In this document: in pieces, positions 25,871 through 35,440 of the stretch
How the letters are laid out: the number at the start of each line of letters is the position of its first letter
How positions within the stretch are numbered: the stretch's first letter is position 1
Assembly (NCBI GenBank): GCA_900074885.1
Contig: FJUW01000067.1
Location: 1 to 64,000 of the forward strand
From: Rhynchosporium graminicola
Taxonomy: Eukaryota; Ascomycota; Leotiomycetes; Helotiales; Ploettnerulaceae
Direction: 5' to 3'
Length of the DNA: 64,000 nucleotides
Program-made: the position numbers and the translations under genes
Notes under the pieces: model-generated
What the model was told of the DNA's origin: nothing
The model's database searches: none
What the model saw: only the letters and a program-made list of their open reading frames with translations

Positions 25871-27118
25871 AAAGGAAGAAGAACCTCTCTATATGCGATA
25901 TAAGGGGTTTATATACCTATAAGGCGTCATTTACTTACCCTTATAAGTAAATACGGCTGCCTAGAGTACTTCCTCTATCTAGAAGCTTCTTCTGCCTAGA
26001 CTACTTCTTTTACTCTTTTAAAATTAATAAATAATAATAAAGTAAGATTACTTAATTAGTTATAACTACTATTTATAACTCTCTTATTATATAACCTGGA
26101 TTTCGATTTATAATTTATTTAATTAAACGCTTCTATACGACTATTTACTTTCACTCTTATACTCGGCGATCACTTAAAGCTTAGAAGTAGCTGATTTTAT
26201 ACTAAATATAAGGCTATAGCCTTATAATTTCCTTTGTTTATATAACTTACTTATCAATAGTCACCTCGGCTTTAATCAGTTCACGTACTTTATCTATACT
26301 TTCTTTTATTAATTTATATAAATAGTGGAATTCACTCTCTCTATTTAGAAGCTTCTTTACTTACTTAGGGTAGTTTATATTCACTAACTAGGTAAAAGTA
26401 TACGTATAGTTAATAGTAATCTCTAGCCTTATACTAAGAGATAACTATAGGGGGTATATCGTACACTTTTACCTATTATATATAGTCACGTTATATCTGA
26501 TCACCTGCATAGCCTAGTATATACTCATATGATCTCCTTATATATTTAAAGTAAGCTTTCTCTCTTCCTTTTAAAGAGATAACGCTCTCTACAATTAATA
26601 TTCAGAGACTACTTCAATTCTCTATCTCCTTATACCTTAAAGTGATCTTTCACTACTAATAAAGCCTGCCTTACTTTTGTACTATAGATTCTGTACTAAG
26701 GGTATAGCAGTAGGAGTAGGGAGTTTAATAATATATATAGAAGTTGAGGAGTTATAGATTATAGAGTTAAGATATATAGGTATAAGGTCCTGATATAAGA
26801 TAGAGATATTCTCTGTCTCGAAGGGGGGTTATCTAAAGGGAGTTTTAGGAGTATATAGCTTTCGAGATATATATTTATAAGTATTCTATAGCGTATTATA
26901 GCCCAGAAAAGAGGTCTCGGGGCGGGACTTATATAGTAGTAGACTTATGATATCACTGGATTTCAACCTAGCTAGTAGCGCATAGACCTCTCTCTTCTAT
27001 AGATTACTCTTAAGGTTTCTAAACCTTCTCTATAATATAACTACGCTTCTTAAGAGGTTCTGGTTCAGCTCCTTTTCTCTCAGGGCTATATCACCTGTTC
27101 CGGCCAAGGGTCGTAACA
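25871..27118 (-). mobile_element. LTR-retroelement leader and LTR end
   Basis: AT-rich DNA without frames ends abruptly at 27118. On the minus strand the boundary starts TGTTACGACCCTTGGCCGG, a TG start typical of LTRs. The possible target copy on the right is GATAA. The inner LTR edge could not be placed. Composition changes from RIP-type to normal exactly at this point. Confidence 0.6.
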
Positions 27119-27764
27119 GATAAAAGCAGGCGTCTAGGCACTTGGAATTGCTACTATAATAGAATTGTATTAATGCTTAGTACTAGACAGGTGGCCGGAA
27201 AACTCTGCATTTGGTATGGTATGCCAAGTATACAGTGTACGCTGAGTAACAGTAGTTCTGAGTACAGCTGTATCCATCCAATTTCTGACACCGGGGAAGC
27301 GGCGCTAATCATGTCACCATCTCGCCAACCAACGACCATTTCACCCTCTCGCTACCAGATCGGATCAAATCACAAACTCATAAGTCAGACTTCACTGTGA
27401 GCAGAACTCCCGCCGACGACCTTCGTTGCCCGGTTTGCAACTGAGATAGACACCAGCCCATTTTAACAGTCCGCCATGATCGCTGGCATGTTCACAAACC
27501 TAGGCCTGGTTGGACCTCTGTAGTTTTCGATGCTTCGTCGATGCTTCGCGATTTGAAGGAGACATCGATCGTTTCATGATCTCCTCTGCGAAGAGTCGTC
27601 CAGCGAGTTTCATCACTTGACAAGATCAACAGATCCAGCATGCGCAGACCGTAAGTCTCAACCTCTCAACCCTTTTCATCAAGTCTGCAGATCTAACCAA
27701 CCACACGTTCACAGATCGAGCCTAGGATTTGTTAATTTCCGCCCAGACCCATGGTGTTTGTTGG
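27119..27764. other. Gene-poor stretch with a C2H2-finger relic
   Basis: Normal base composition. The plus-strand frame at about 27427-27488 contains C-x2-C-x12-H-x3-H (CPVCN ... RHDRWH) with spacing exactly that of a classical C2H2 zinc finger, but with a TGA inside the finger. It continues VHKPRPGWTSVVFDASSM. No start or domain context was found, so it is at most a decayed exon. Nothing else in the stretch is recognised. Confidence 0.35.
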
Positions 27765-27933
27765 TCTAATTTTCTCAAATTCAAAGTCCTGGTCCTTCGA
27801 CACACCCAATGAAGGGCATGGGGCTCCCCAAAACGCAAAAGCCGGTCTGCCAGGCTAAAGGTTCAACTACGAGCTTTTTAACTGCAACAACTTTAATATA
27901 CGCTATTGGAGCTGGAATTACTGCGGCTACTGG
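27765..27933 (-). rRNA. 18S rRNA fragment (displaced)
   Basis: The reverse complement carries the universal small-subunit segment around the 530-loop to V4 boundary: a GGTAATTCCAGCTCC-like stretch, then AATAGCGTATATTAAAG, TTGTTGCAGTTAAAAAG and CTCGTAGTTGAACC. The V4-like part continues to GGACTTTGAATTTGAG at the left end. Within the core there are G-to-A/C-to-T-type changes (ACTGCGGCTACTGG where ACCGCGGCTGCTGG is expected), and the V4 part is rearranged. Length is only about 170 of about 1800 bases, with no 5.8S or 28S alongside, so it is a non-functional insertion of rDNA. Confidence 0.85.
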
Positions 27934-28167
27934 CTGTTTCCTTGGAATTATCTCATCCCTCCGCCCGGAAGGACAGCCTCAAGAAATTTCATCCTTTGGG
28001 GGCTCAATTTACTGACACACTTTCAAGAAATGGTGTTAGCTTGGCCAGGACCCTGACGGGCATAGTGATGACTCGCACTCTCGATCAAGGCTCGCGGTTT
28101 TTCAAATACACCCACAAGCAGGCGGAAGTATGATGCTTAGCCTAAAGCTGCCGCATTTAAGAACGCC

Positions 28168-29575
28168 TTGGTCCGGATTCTCAGGTACAAGCGATACCTC
28201 AATAGAACTTGGAAGGCTTTCGTGACGCCCGCACACCCTCTGGAACCAATTGCAGACCCAGAGTCGATACTTATATACTCGACTCTTTGTCTTCCAGAGG
28301 GGGAGATTGAAACTGAGCTCCCAAAAGAAGGAGAAGCGGTTTCTCTTCATTTTCCAGCATCAATGTGGCGTATACATGCCGAGTTCGAGGGCAAGGAGTT
28401 TCTTAACTGTAAGAGCCTTTATGAATTCATCGATCTTGATGGCTCTTCGAACACGTCAGCCTTGACCTCGATTTGTGACGAGGTTTCGCGGGTTTCATTT
28501 GATGGGAAACACCTGACAAGGGAAGCAGGATCTTTCTGCGACATTCAAAAGAATTATGGACAATGTCTTATAGGATGTGGAGGTTGGCGGAAGCATTCAT
28601 GCAGCAATAGCAGATATTGCCATTCCTAGTATGAGAAATGCCCTAATCTCGCCGGCGTTGGAGTTGATCGAACCTACGACTTTTTTGGTGGATGAAGCTT
28701 GCAATGTTTCCGGATGGGACTTGACGTGTTTATTTTACGCTTTCTCAAAAGTGTCAAAAGAATCATCATGGTGGGTGATCCGGAACAACTTCCGCCAGTT
28801 GACGAAGCCGGTGAGCGGAGTGATCTTAGCCTGCAGTACACAATGCCATTGTTTTCGTGACTGGCGCATACAGGCATTCCGGTGTTCAGGCTGAGCATTA
28901 CATACAGAATGCATCCAGAAATTGCCGACATTGTGATCGCTCACGGATACCAAAATTCCGACGGCCCCCCGGGTCTCTCATGCATCAACGCTCAACGGAC
29001 TGTTGCGGTCTCATGTCATCGAGTGGCAATCCACTACAGGCTTTTGCACCACGAGAAGCTCCTCATTGCTTCTTTCAGTCTCGGACAGCCAGCTACTTGT
29101 CGAGAAGAAAGGACTCTCGAGAGCAAACTTTCACAACCTCCTGGCGGATCTGAATCTTGCCAAATCATTTATGCGTTTCGGCTTTACAATGGAGGATAAT
29201 CTCTTCATTTGTATGTATGAAAAGCAACGTATCTTGTTGAGTCGCCTATTCGAAGTAGCTGCGGTGCCATACAGGGTCACAACTGTCGATGAGAGCCAGT
29301 CGAAGGAGGCAAATATATGTGTCGTAGATCTGGTGCCACCAGCTGATACTTGGAAGGATATTGGGTTCCTGACAAAGAAAGACGGATTGAATCTGGCGAT
29401 GTCTCGAGCTAGAGATGGTCGGATCGTTGTGGGCAGCGCTAAAATGGCGGATATTAAGTTGATCGGAGCCAAAGGCAGTCGTGGGGGGCGAATACCGAAG
29501 GATTTCGCAATCAAACACCAGAATGGTCGGACCGTACAAGGCGATGGGGTCATTCATCGGGGAGAATTCCTCTGA
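28168..29575 (+). pseudogene. Broken SF1 (UPF1-like) helicase
   Basis: Helicase motifs appear in order but in different frames: PTTFLVDEAC (motif II, DEAx, about 28677), KRIIMVGDPEQLPPVDEAGE (motif III, about 28755), FRLSITYRMHPEIADI (motif IV, about 28882), YRVTTVDESQSKEANICVVD (motif V, about 29265) and LNLAMSRARDGRIVVGS (motif VI, about 29390). The set and the QLPP/YRMHPEI wording are those of the UPF1/NFX1-associated SF1B group. At least two frame changes, an in-frame TGA (about 28858) and no Walker A (GxGKT) show it is dead. Upstream, KEGEAVSLHF fits a pre-helicase beta domain. QSKEA replaces the family's QGKEA, a G-to-A change consistent with light RIP. Confidence 0.8.
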
Positions 29576-30631
29576 GTTGGACTCTACCAGTTATAAGCGT
29601 GTGGAATCTTGAGGTTGAGGAGTATGAGGCCATTAGCAGATGTTGCTTCCTCAAAACAATGATCGAAGAGGTCTTACTGTACGACTTCTAAAATTACTTC
29701 TGATATTTAATCAGTCTTCATTTTGTGACTTGAAAGAGATTTTAATGATACAACGTTTAATGGAAGCAGGAAAGCTTCGCGTGCCTAGATAAGATTACCA
29801 TTAGACTCATTCTTATAACTCGCTTCTAGTGTGCCGTGGAGAGATGTAAGGAATTCACTTGATGTTAGAAGCCGGAGTTATGACAGGGCGCCGATATCGT
29901 AAAGTATTACCTGTATTAAATCAATAGCTAACGCCATAATCTCTTGTATAGCTCCTTAGCTATAACCTGTGACGTGGCAGACGGAATCTTGTTTGAAAGC
30001 CGTCATCTATCTAACATATTTCGAGGCTTTGACAATCCCAACAGCTTCGCGAGTAACTATCTACCTAAACCTTCTCGCACTTCCATTTTGTAGCCTTGAC
30101 GCGATGCCATATTTTCATTGGCTTGGAAATTGAGTACGATCACCTTTGCAAATTCATATTCTTCTGATTGTCTGGCATCCTTCCTTTCACCTCCTGTCTG
30201 GATACCTTTGATTCACAACCTCGCAGCCTGTTATTAGGCCTGCTCTGTTTACATGACGACGGAAAATTTCCTTCACTGTAAAATCATCATACCCTTACCT
30301 CTGTTTAGACAGCCTCCCAACATCCAGCCTTACGAGATCGAGTATCTTACATTGACAACTACTCTTCGATACCAACTGGGTAAAAATCTATTTCAGCTCA
30401 GCCAACGCGCACGCGATACTTTGATATCGTAAACAACAAAGGAACAAAAATCCGATCCTCCATTCGATCTTCAAAGACACAAGTTCCGTACACTGCCGTT
30501 CACGCCTGCGCAAACCACAGGCAAGAACCTGTCTTGCTTTTTCTACACATAGTGGACATCTACAATACTTCGATTTCGAGACCAGCAACCCGTCACGGAT
30601 CTGGAGCTTCATTCTATCGCACTGCGTAATC
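29576..30631. other. Intergenic, upstream of hypothetical gene
   Basis: About 1 kb without a coherent frame. It mixes short AT-rich tracts (29880-29960) with normal sequence. The last 300 bases presumably contain the promoter of the gene starting at 30632; no TATA or other element could be assigned. Confidence 0.4.
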
Positions 30632-31457
30632 ATGCCTCCCAAACCTGGCTCGCGATCAGGCGGCAAAGATGACAAGAGCAATGGAAAACAACGAAATCAG
30701 GGAAGTGGAAATAACAAGAGCGCAGACTCGGCACAGGATGAATCTCCACGCGTGGAGGCTGCGGAGCGTAAGAGGAAGAAGGATGCACAACCTAAGGACG
30801 ACGAAGATGATGAGGTGAGTTTCTTCCCAGAAGCAAATCTACTCTGCCTGCTGCTGTTAGCCATCCTAATGAGTCTACAGCCAATTTTCAAGAAACCGAA
30901 ATTTGATTACTCTGATCCAAAGTGGATGTCAAAGCACCGTAAAGAGAAAGCAGCTTTGAGAGCTAAGATGGGCTTAGTAAGTATTCTATAGTAATAAGTG
31001 AGGGTGAGTGCTTAGCTAACTGAAAAATTAGGGACCCATTGTCAAGACTAAAGATAAGAAGAATAACGAATCCCCAAACGTTGCAGTTAGCAGCAGCAAA
31101 CCGGATCCGCACCAATATGAAGGAACGAGAAACCATGGCCACTTCATCCAGCAGGAAAATAAGCAAGAAACAGGAGGAGCAATAGGAAGTGCCTACCACC
31201 AAGTTTCAGGTGCCGTGGGTGTGAGGAATCTCCAGGAATTGAAAATCTCAATTGAGACGACCAAATCTCTTTTGGGTCAGTTCATCAAGCCGGCCATCGC
31301 ACTACTTGAAGAAGCAGAGAGACTTGTGAGGGCTGGTAAGGGGAATGAGGCATTGCTACATCTGGCCCACCTACGCAGCACTCTAGAATTGGGCTTGCCA
31401 GACAGAGAAGACTCGTTGGCCAGAAGCAGCGCTTACACTTCAGATGTACTTCACTAA
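30632..31457 (+). CDS. Conserved-looking hypothetical protein, 234 aa, three exons
   Basis: Exons 30632-30814, 30881-30976 and 31032-31457, with introns of 66 and 55 bases (GTGAGT...CTACAG and GTAAGT...TTAG, the second with a GCTAAC branch site). Both introns are in phase 0. The N-terminal 60 residues are low-complexity and strongly charged (PGSRSGGKDDKSNGKQRNQG, then basic ERKRKK and acidic DDEDDE). The middle exon is basic (KKPKFDYSDPKWMSKHRKEK). The C-terminal about 75 residues form amphipathic helices (NLQELKISIETTKSLLGQFI, IALLEEAERLVRAGKGNEAL). No signal peptide or membrane segment. I do not recognise a family; a nuclear or nucleic-acid-associated scaffold would be a guess from composition. 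Confidence 0.75.
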
Positions 31458-31970
31458 CTCATCACAAACCTCGGGGAGGGAATGGGCTGGAGTACTTAAG
31501 ACATTTTACCTACGAAATCTCTACTTACATCTAATGTTCCCAAGCTACTAAATAGCAACTTGTGTGCCTAACAGTTATCTAATCGTGAAAGATAATCAGT
31601 CGACGAATTTTGTACTGATTAAAACTGTCCCCAGACCTTTACATCACAGTTGAGGGTGATTCACGAATCGCCTACTTCCAGTAATGTCCTCAAATTTTTG
31701 AATGACATTGAATTTGAAAAAGTCCACGAAATTTGCACTGTCTACTAATGTCCAGAAATTGTTACATGACATTTGCAATCCTACTTCCAGTAATGTTTTT
31801 AAACCGTTAAATGACATTGAAATTAGAGATAATCCACGAAATATGCACCGTCTACTAATGTCCAGAAGCTGTTACATGACATTTGAAATCATTTCAGAAG
31901 AGAAATAAAACGGTCTTGGGCTGTTCATAGCTTCACGGGTCTGCTGTGCTGAGGGGCGCATAATAATACC
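31458..31970. other. Convergent intergenic region with tandem repeat
   Basis: It lies between the 3' ends of a plus-strand and a minus-strand gene. It contains the 109-bp direct duplication described separately and many ATGTC/GACAT half-sites, and no coding frame. Confidence 0.5.
31671..31889 (+). repeat. Two tandem copies of a 109-bp unit
   Basis: Copy 1 starts CCTACTTCCAGTAATGT at 31671 and copy 2 starts with the same bases at 31780, exactly 109 bases apart. Each ends around TTACATGACATTTG. The copies differ at about 20 positions. Within a unit, AATGTC and GACATT recur as inverted half-sites. Confidence 0.85.
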
Positions 31971-34540
31971 CTAGCGAACTGAGTTCCTGTTGTTGTTCGG
32001 GTTAGAGACGTCGCGTCCTTCAGGGAGGATTGTCACGGAGCCATCTCGTTGTAGCCTTCCAGAAATATATTTATTAGCTTCCAAAATCCAAGGACATTCA
32101 TTGTAACAGGCATATAGTCGAGGACAGGACGCAAGATTAAAGACATACCTAAACAACCTGTTCCTGACATTGCACTCCCTCAAAAATAAGTGGAATTGAT
32201 TCCGAGAAACCCCTTCATTCACGAATGGATTCGTCAGGCCTCGATTATAGACAGCCGCGTACAGGGTATCTTCGTTGAGGATCCGGAGTCCCATTGCTAG
32301 CGCGTTTCTTACTCTGTCTTGGTTATACACAATGGTGACATCGGCTTCGATCCTTCGGAGAAGACCTTCCTCTCTCCTCGATTGTGGTAGCAGAGGCTTA
32401 GCTTTGAAGTCAGGATCCTGTCCGGGAGCCCAGCCGTTACGGACACGGATGATCTTCTGATCCAAGACATTGGACCCATCGAAGCGACGACCACTTTGTT
32501 TGTTGAAAGTCAGGTAAGCTATCAAATGGTACGGACAGGAGTTATCTGGGGTTTATTTCAGACTTACGGAGAGGCAGACACAAAGAATTTTCCAGTCTTC
32601 GACCAATAGTCGATATACAGACCTAAATCATTTGGTCCAATAGTTGATCTTGGAATCAGTCCTCCAAATATTGGTCGCTTCAAGTTCAACATCTTGGCTT
32701 GAAATTGTCCTGCAGTAAGCACTGGCGGGAACTCGTCCTCTGCACAATCCCGAAGTTGCCTCTCCACCCTGTCGATGCCACCTGGTCTTTTCGCGGCAGA
32801 GAAGGCGAGCTTGCGTTGCGGGCCACCAATAGGTTTATCCTCACAAGTTTCCCATCCCAGCACATGTGGTTTGATTTGACGAGTCACAGATGTGATGTAG
32901 AAGAGTTCTCCTGTTCTGTGACAGAATCCGGTGAAAGCCTCTAGCAGTTCTTCCGAAACCGGAATCATGATTCTTAGGTTGACTTCGGTGGTAAATTGCT
33001 TCAGGCTCCACGACATTGTCGTATCCTTGAAGAAAGGAAACACATCAGGAGAAGTGAAGAAGTCCGTAAGAACTTCGTTGTAAGTCTGTGCTCTGCTCAT
33101 GGTTTCGAGCTCGGGTACGGCAACCTCTCGTTTGCTTCTGTAAACTCTCGAAATGAGGACCTTCTCGACTTCCGCAGACATGCCAGTCCTGAATAGTGAA
33201 ACTTTGGGACGGATTAGATCCTCTGCATTCAAAGGTGACATGATATCTTCTGGCTGGGGAGGGGTATCTTCGTCGATCATTCCCGTTGCCACTATTTCTC
33301 GTGCTTCAAGATACATTCTTTTGAACTCCCTCGCGTCGGCTTGGAACACGGCGCAAATCTTTCTCAAGTTTCTGGGTTGAAAGCCGGCTGCTTGAGCTAG
33401 ATTTTGCAGCAATTTTTGCGCTTCGCTCTGTTGATAATGCTGCTCGATGAGTGTCAGAATCTGGTCTCGCAAGTAGCCTGTGACAGCTCCATCTCCATTG
33501 AAGAATAATCTCAGGGCTTCCATTTGCGGCCTCTTGGAGTCATGAAACATAGCGGATGAGACCATGTCCTGGAGTATGTCCGAAGGGAAAAGATCAAATT
33601 TCAACCTTCCACCTATTTCTAGTCGGTCGTCCACCCATGTCAAAATCTGGTGGATAGCTGCATTCCTTGTAAGCTCGCCCAGTATCAACTGCTGAAAAAC
33701 TGTTATCTCTCGAATCGTCGCGCGGACTTTCTTTACATGTCTTTGCTCCTCAATCCGATTGGACGCTTCCAATCTTTGCTGTCGGTTGCGTTTTTTAGCG
33801 GCGATATTAATTGCGTCCTTGTAATTTGGAGCCCGGGCCTGGGTCTGCATGAAAACATAGAGATCAGCCTCCCTATCGAGTCGTCTTGATCGTGCTTGGT
33901 TCGCAATTATTTCTTCCTTCAGCTGTCCCAAGGCCTTTTCAAGCAGGGCTCGTTGCTTGGTAGCCTTAGAAGACTCATTTTCGAGTGCGTTTCTCTGGCT
34001 AATGATGTCTGAACGAGCAGATCGAGTCCAGTTGCGAACAATGTAATCAGGTGACAAGACATCCTTTGTCGTCCTACTGCCATACTTGAACTCGACCTGT
34101 TTGTCCTTATCAGACCAGCTCCAGTCGGTGTATGTCTGAGCCAGGCGGTAGCTTAGCGATTGTGAGCGAAGACTCAGATCCTCTCCTAGTTCACTCCCCT
34201 GTGTTGACTCTGGCATTTCGGCGCGCCTCCGGCGGATATCAGCGTCCAGATCCTTGAAATCGTCGATAGACAAGTTCTTATTGTTATAACGATCCATTTC
34301 TGCTTCACGCAAGTCTAGCTCATCATGTCGCTGATAAAATTCATTGTCGTTGCTCGAAGTATAGCTTGGGATGTGGCTGGACCAACGCCTTCCCAGACTC
34401 AGTAAATCGAGTCCTTTCTGTTTTGGAGACGAAGCCGCATGCTTGCTAATTCTATTGCGAGAATTTGTCGGCCGAGTTCTGTAAATAATCGAATTCCTTC
34501 GTGTCCGAGCTGAGTTAGAGGGATGTTGATGAGGAGCCAT
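31971..34540 (-). CDS. Large hypothetical protein, about 831 aa, two exons
   Basis: Exon 1 is 34540-32568 and exon 2 is 32493-31971. The intron (32567-32494, 74 bases) has a consensus GTAAGT donor and a CTGAC branch site, and the only acceptor that keeps both long frames joined is a weaker AAAG. The first 50 residues are rich in R/S/T/N without acids until residue 60 and contain GRRWSSHIPSYTSS, compatible with a mitochondrial presequence. Residues about 180-280 are charged and probably coiled coil (ESSKATKQRALLEKALGQLK, KKRNRQQRLEASNRIEEQRH). The rest is mixed alpha/beta with no motif I know. No membrane segment. Intact. I do not recognise the family; organellar targeting is inference from the N-terminus only. 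Confidence 0.8.
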
Positions 34541-35440
34541 GGCTTCGGTAAATATTTGAGCTAGAAATTGAAGATCAGGGTCTGGCTATTGTCACTTCTT
34601 GACGAGCTGGGGTTTTGAAAACAATTGAGGGCAGAGATCTTAATACAAGTCGGCTTTGTTGACATGTGGTGCCGCAAACGGCGTATCCCGAGCTTGCCCA
34701 GAGTTAAGAAGCTTTGTATTTGCATTTTTGTTTCCCTCAAAGAATCATAGAGCCATCAGGCAGAGCACAATATGAATTGAGAAGTACCTATGACTTGAGC
34801 AACACAGGCAGTAAACTAGCCACCGAGGCTGTCTCGATCGTGTCCCGTGACTTGTGAGAAAAGCAGGCACAAAACAGTTTCTTAAATTTCTAGAAGTCCC
34901 ATCAAAGTTTTGTGACTCTAAACGATTATCAAAATGGAGTCATGGCATATTTTCGTGACTTTGGATCAAGCTCTTAAGTAAAGTCGTATGTGACTTTCAT
35001 GACTTTCATGACTTTACATTCTTATTATAGCAAGATCAGATGAAACTTTCGCAGTTTCTAAATACTAGTATGAAAAATATCCTATGATTCTCACATGACA
35101 TTATAACAGGATACGGATTGCAATGATTCGGACGACGAGCTCAAGCTTCGCCAACAATCAACTTGGCCAGCCTTGTCCTTGAGGATTTGAACATGCAGAG
35201 ATCACGACTTCAGATCTCCGCAACCCGGTCGGAATTCTTTCTAAGAACAACATCCATTGGGCAGGAAGAAACAGCCCAAAAATCGGAGTTGCAAAATTGA
35301 ACGACATGTAAGAAGGAAATTTAGCCTAGGATATTATTCACTCATCTAGGTTCGCGCTTCATGATATCAATATTCATCATGCTTCTCCCAAAACTCCAGC
35401 AATGCATTCACTTCGTACGCCTCATAACTCATTCCACTTG
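34541..35440. other. Intergenic, 900 bases, with repeated TGACTTT motifs
   Basis: No coding frame. Between about 34910 and 35020 the motif (G/A)TGACTTT occurs repeatedly (CGTGACTTTGG, ATGTGACTTTCATGACTTTC, ATGACTTTAC) with the inverse TAAAGTCGTA. Related motifs occur at 53570-53660 and 59490-59570. The first bases upstream of 34540 hold the promoter of the 831-aa gene. Confidence 0.5.

Noticed and set aside
27809..28133. Two overlapping open frames after 27.8 kb
   Set aside because: They translate antisense 18S rRNA and its flank; not protein-coding.
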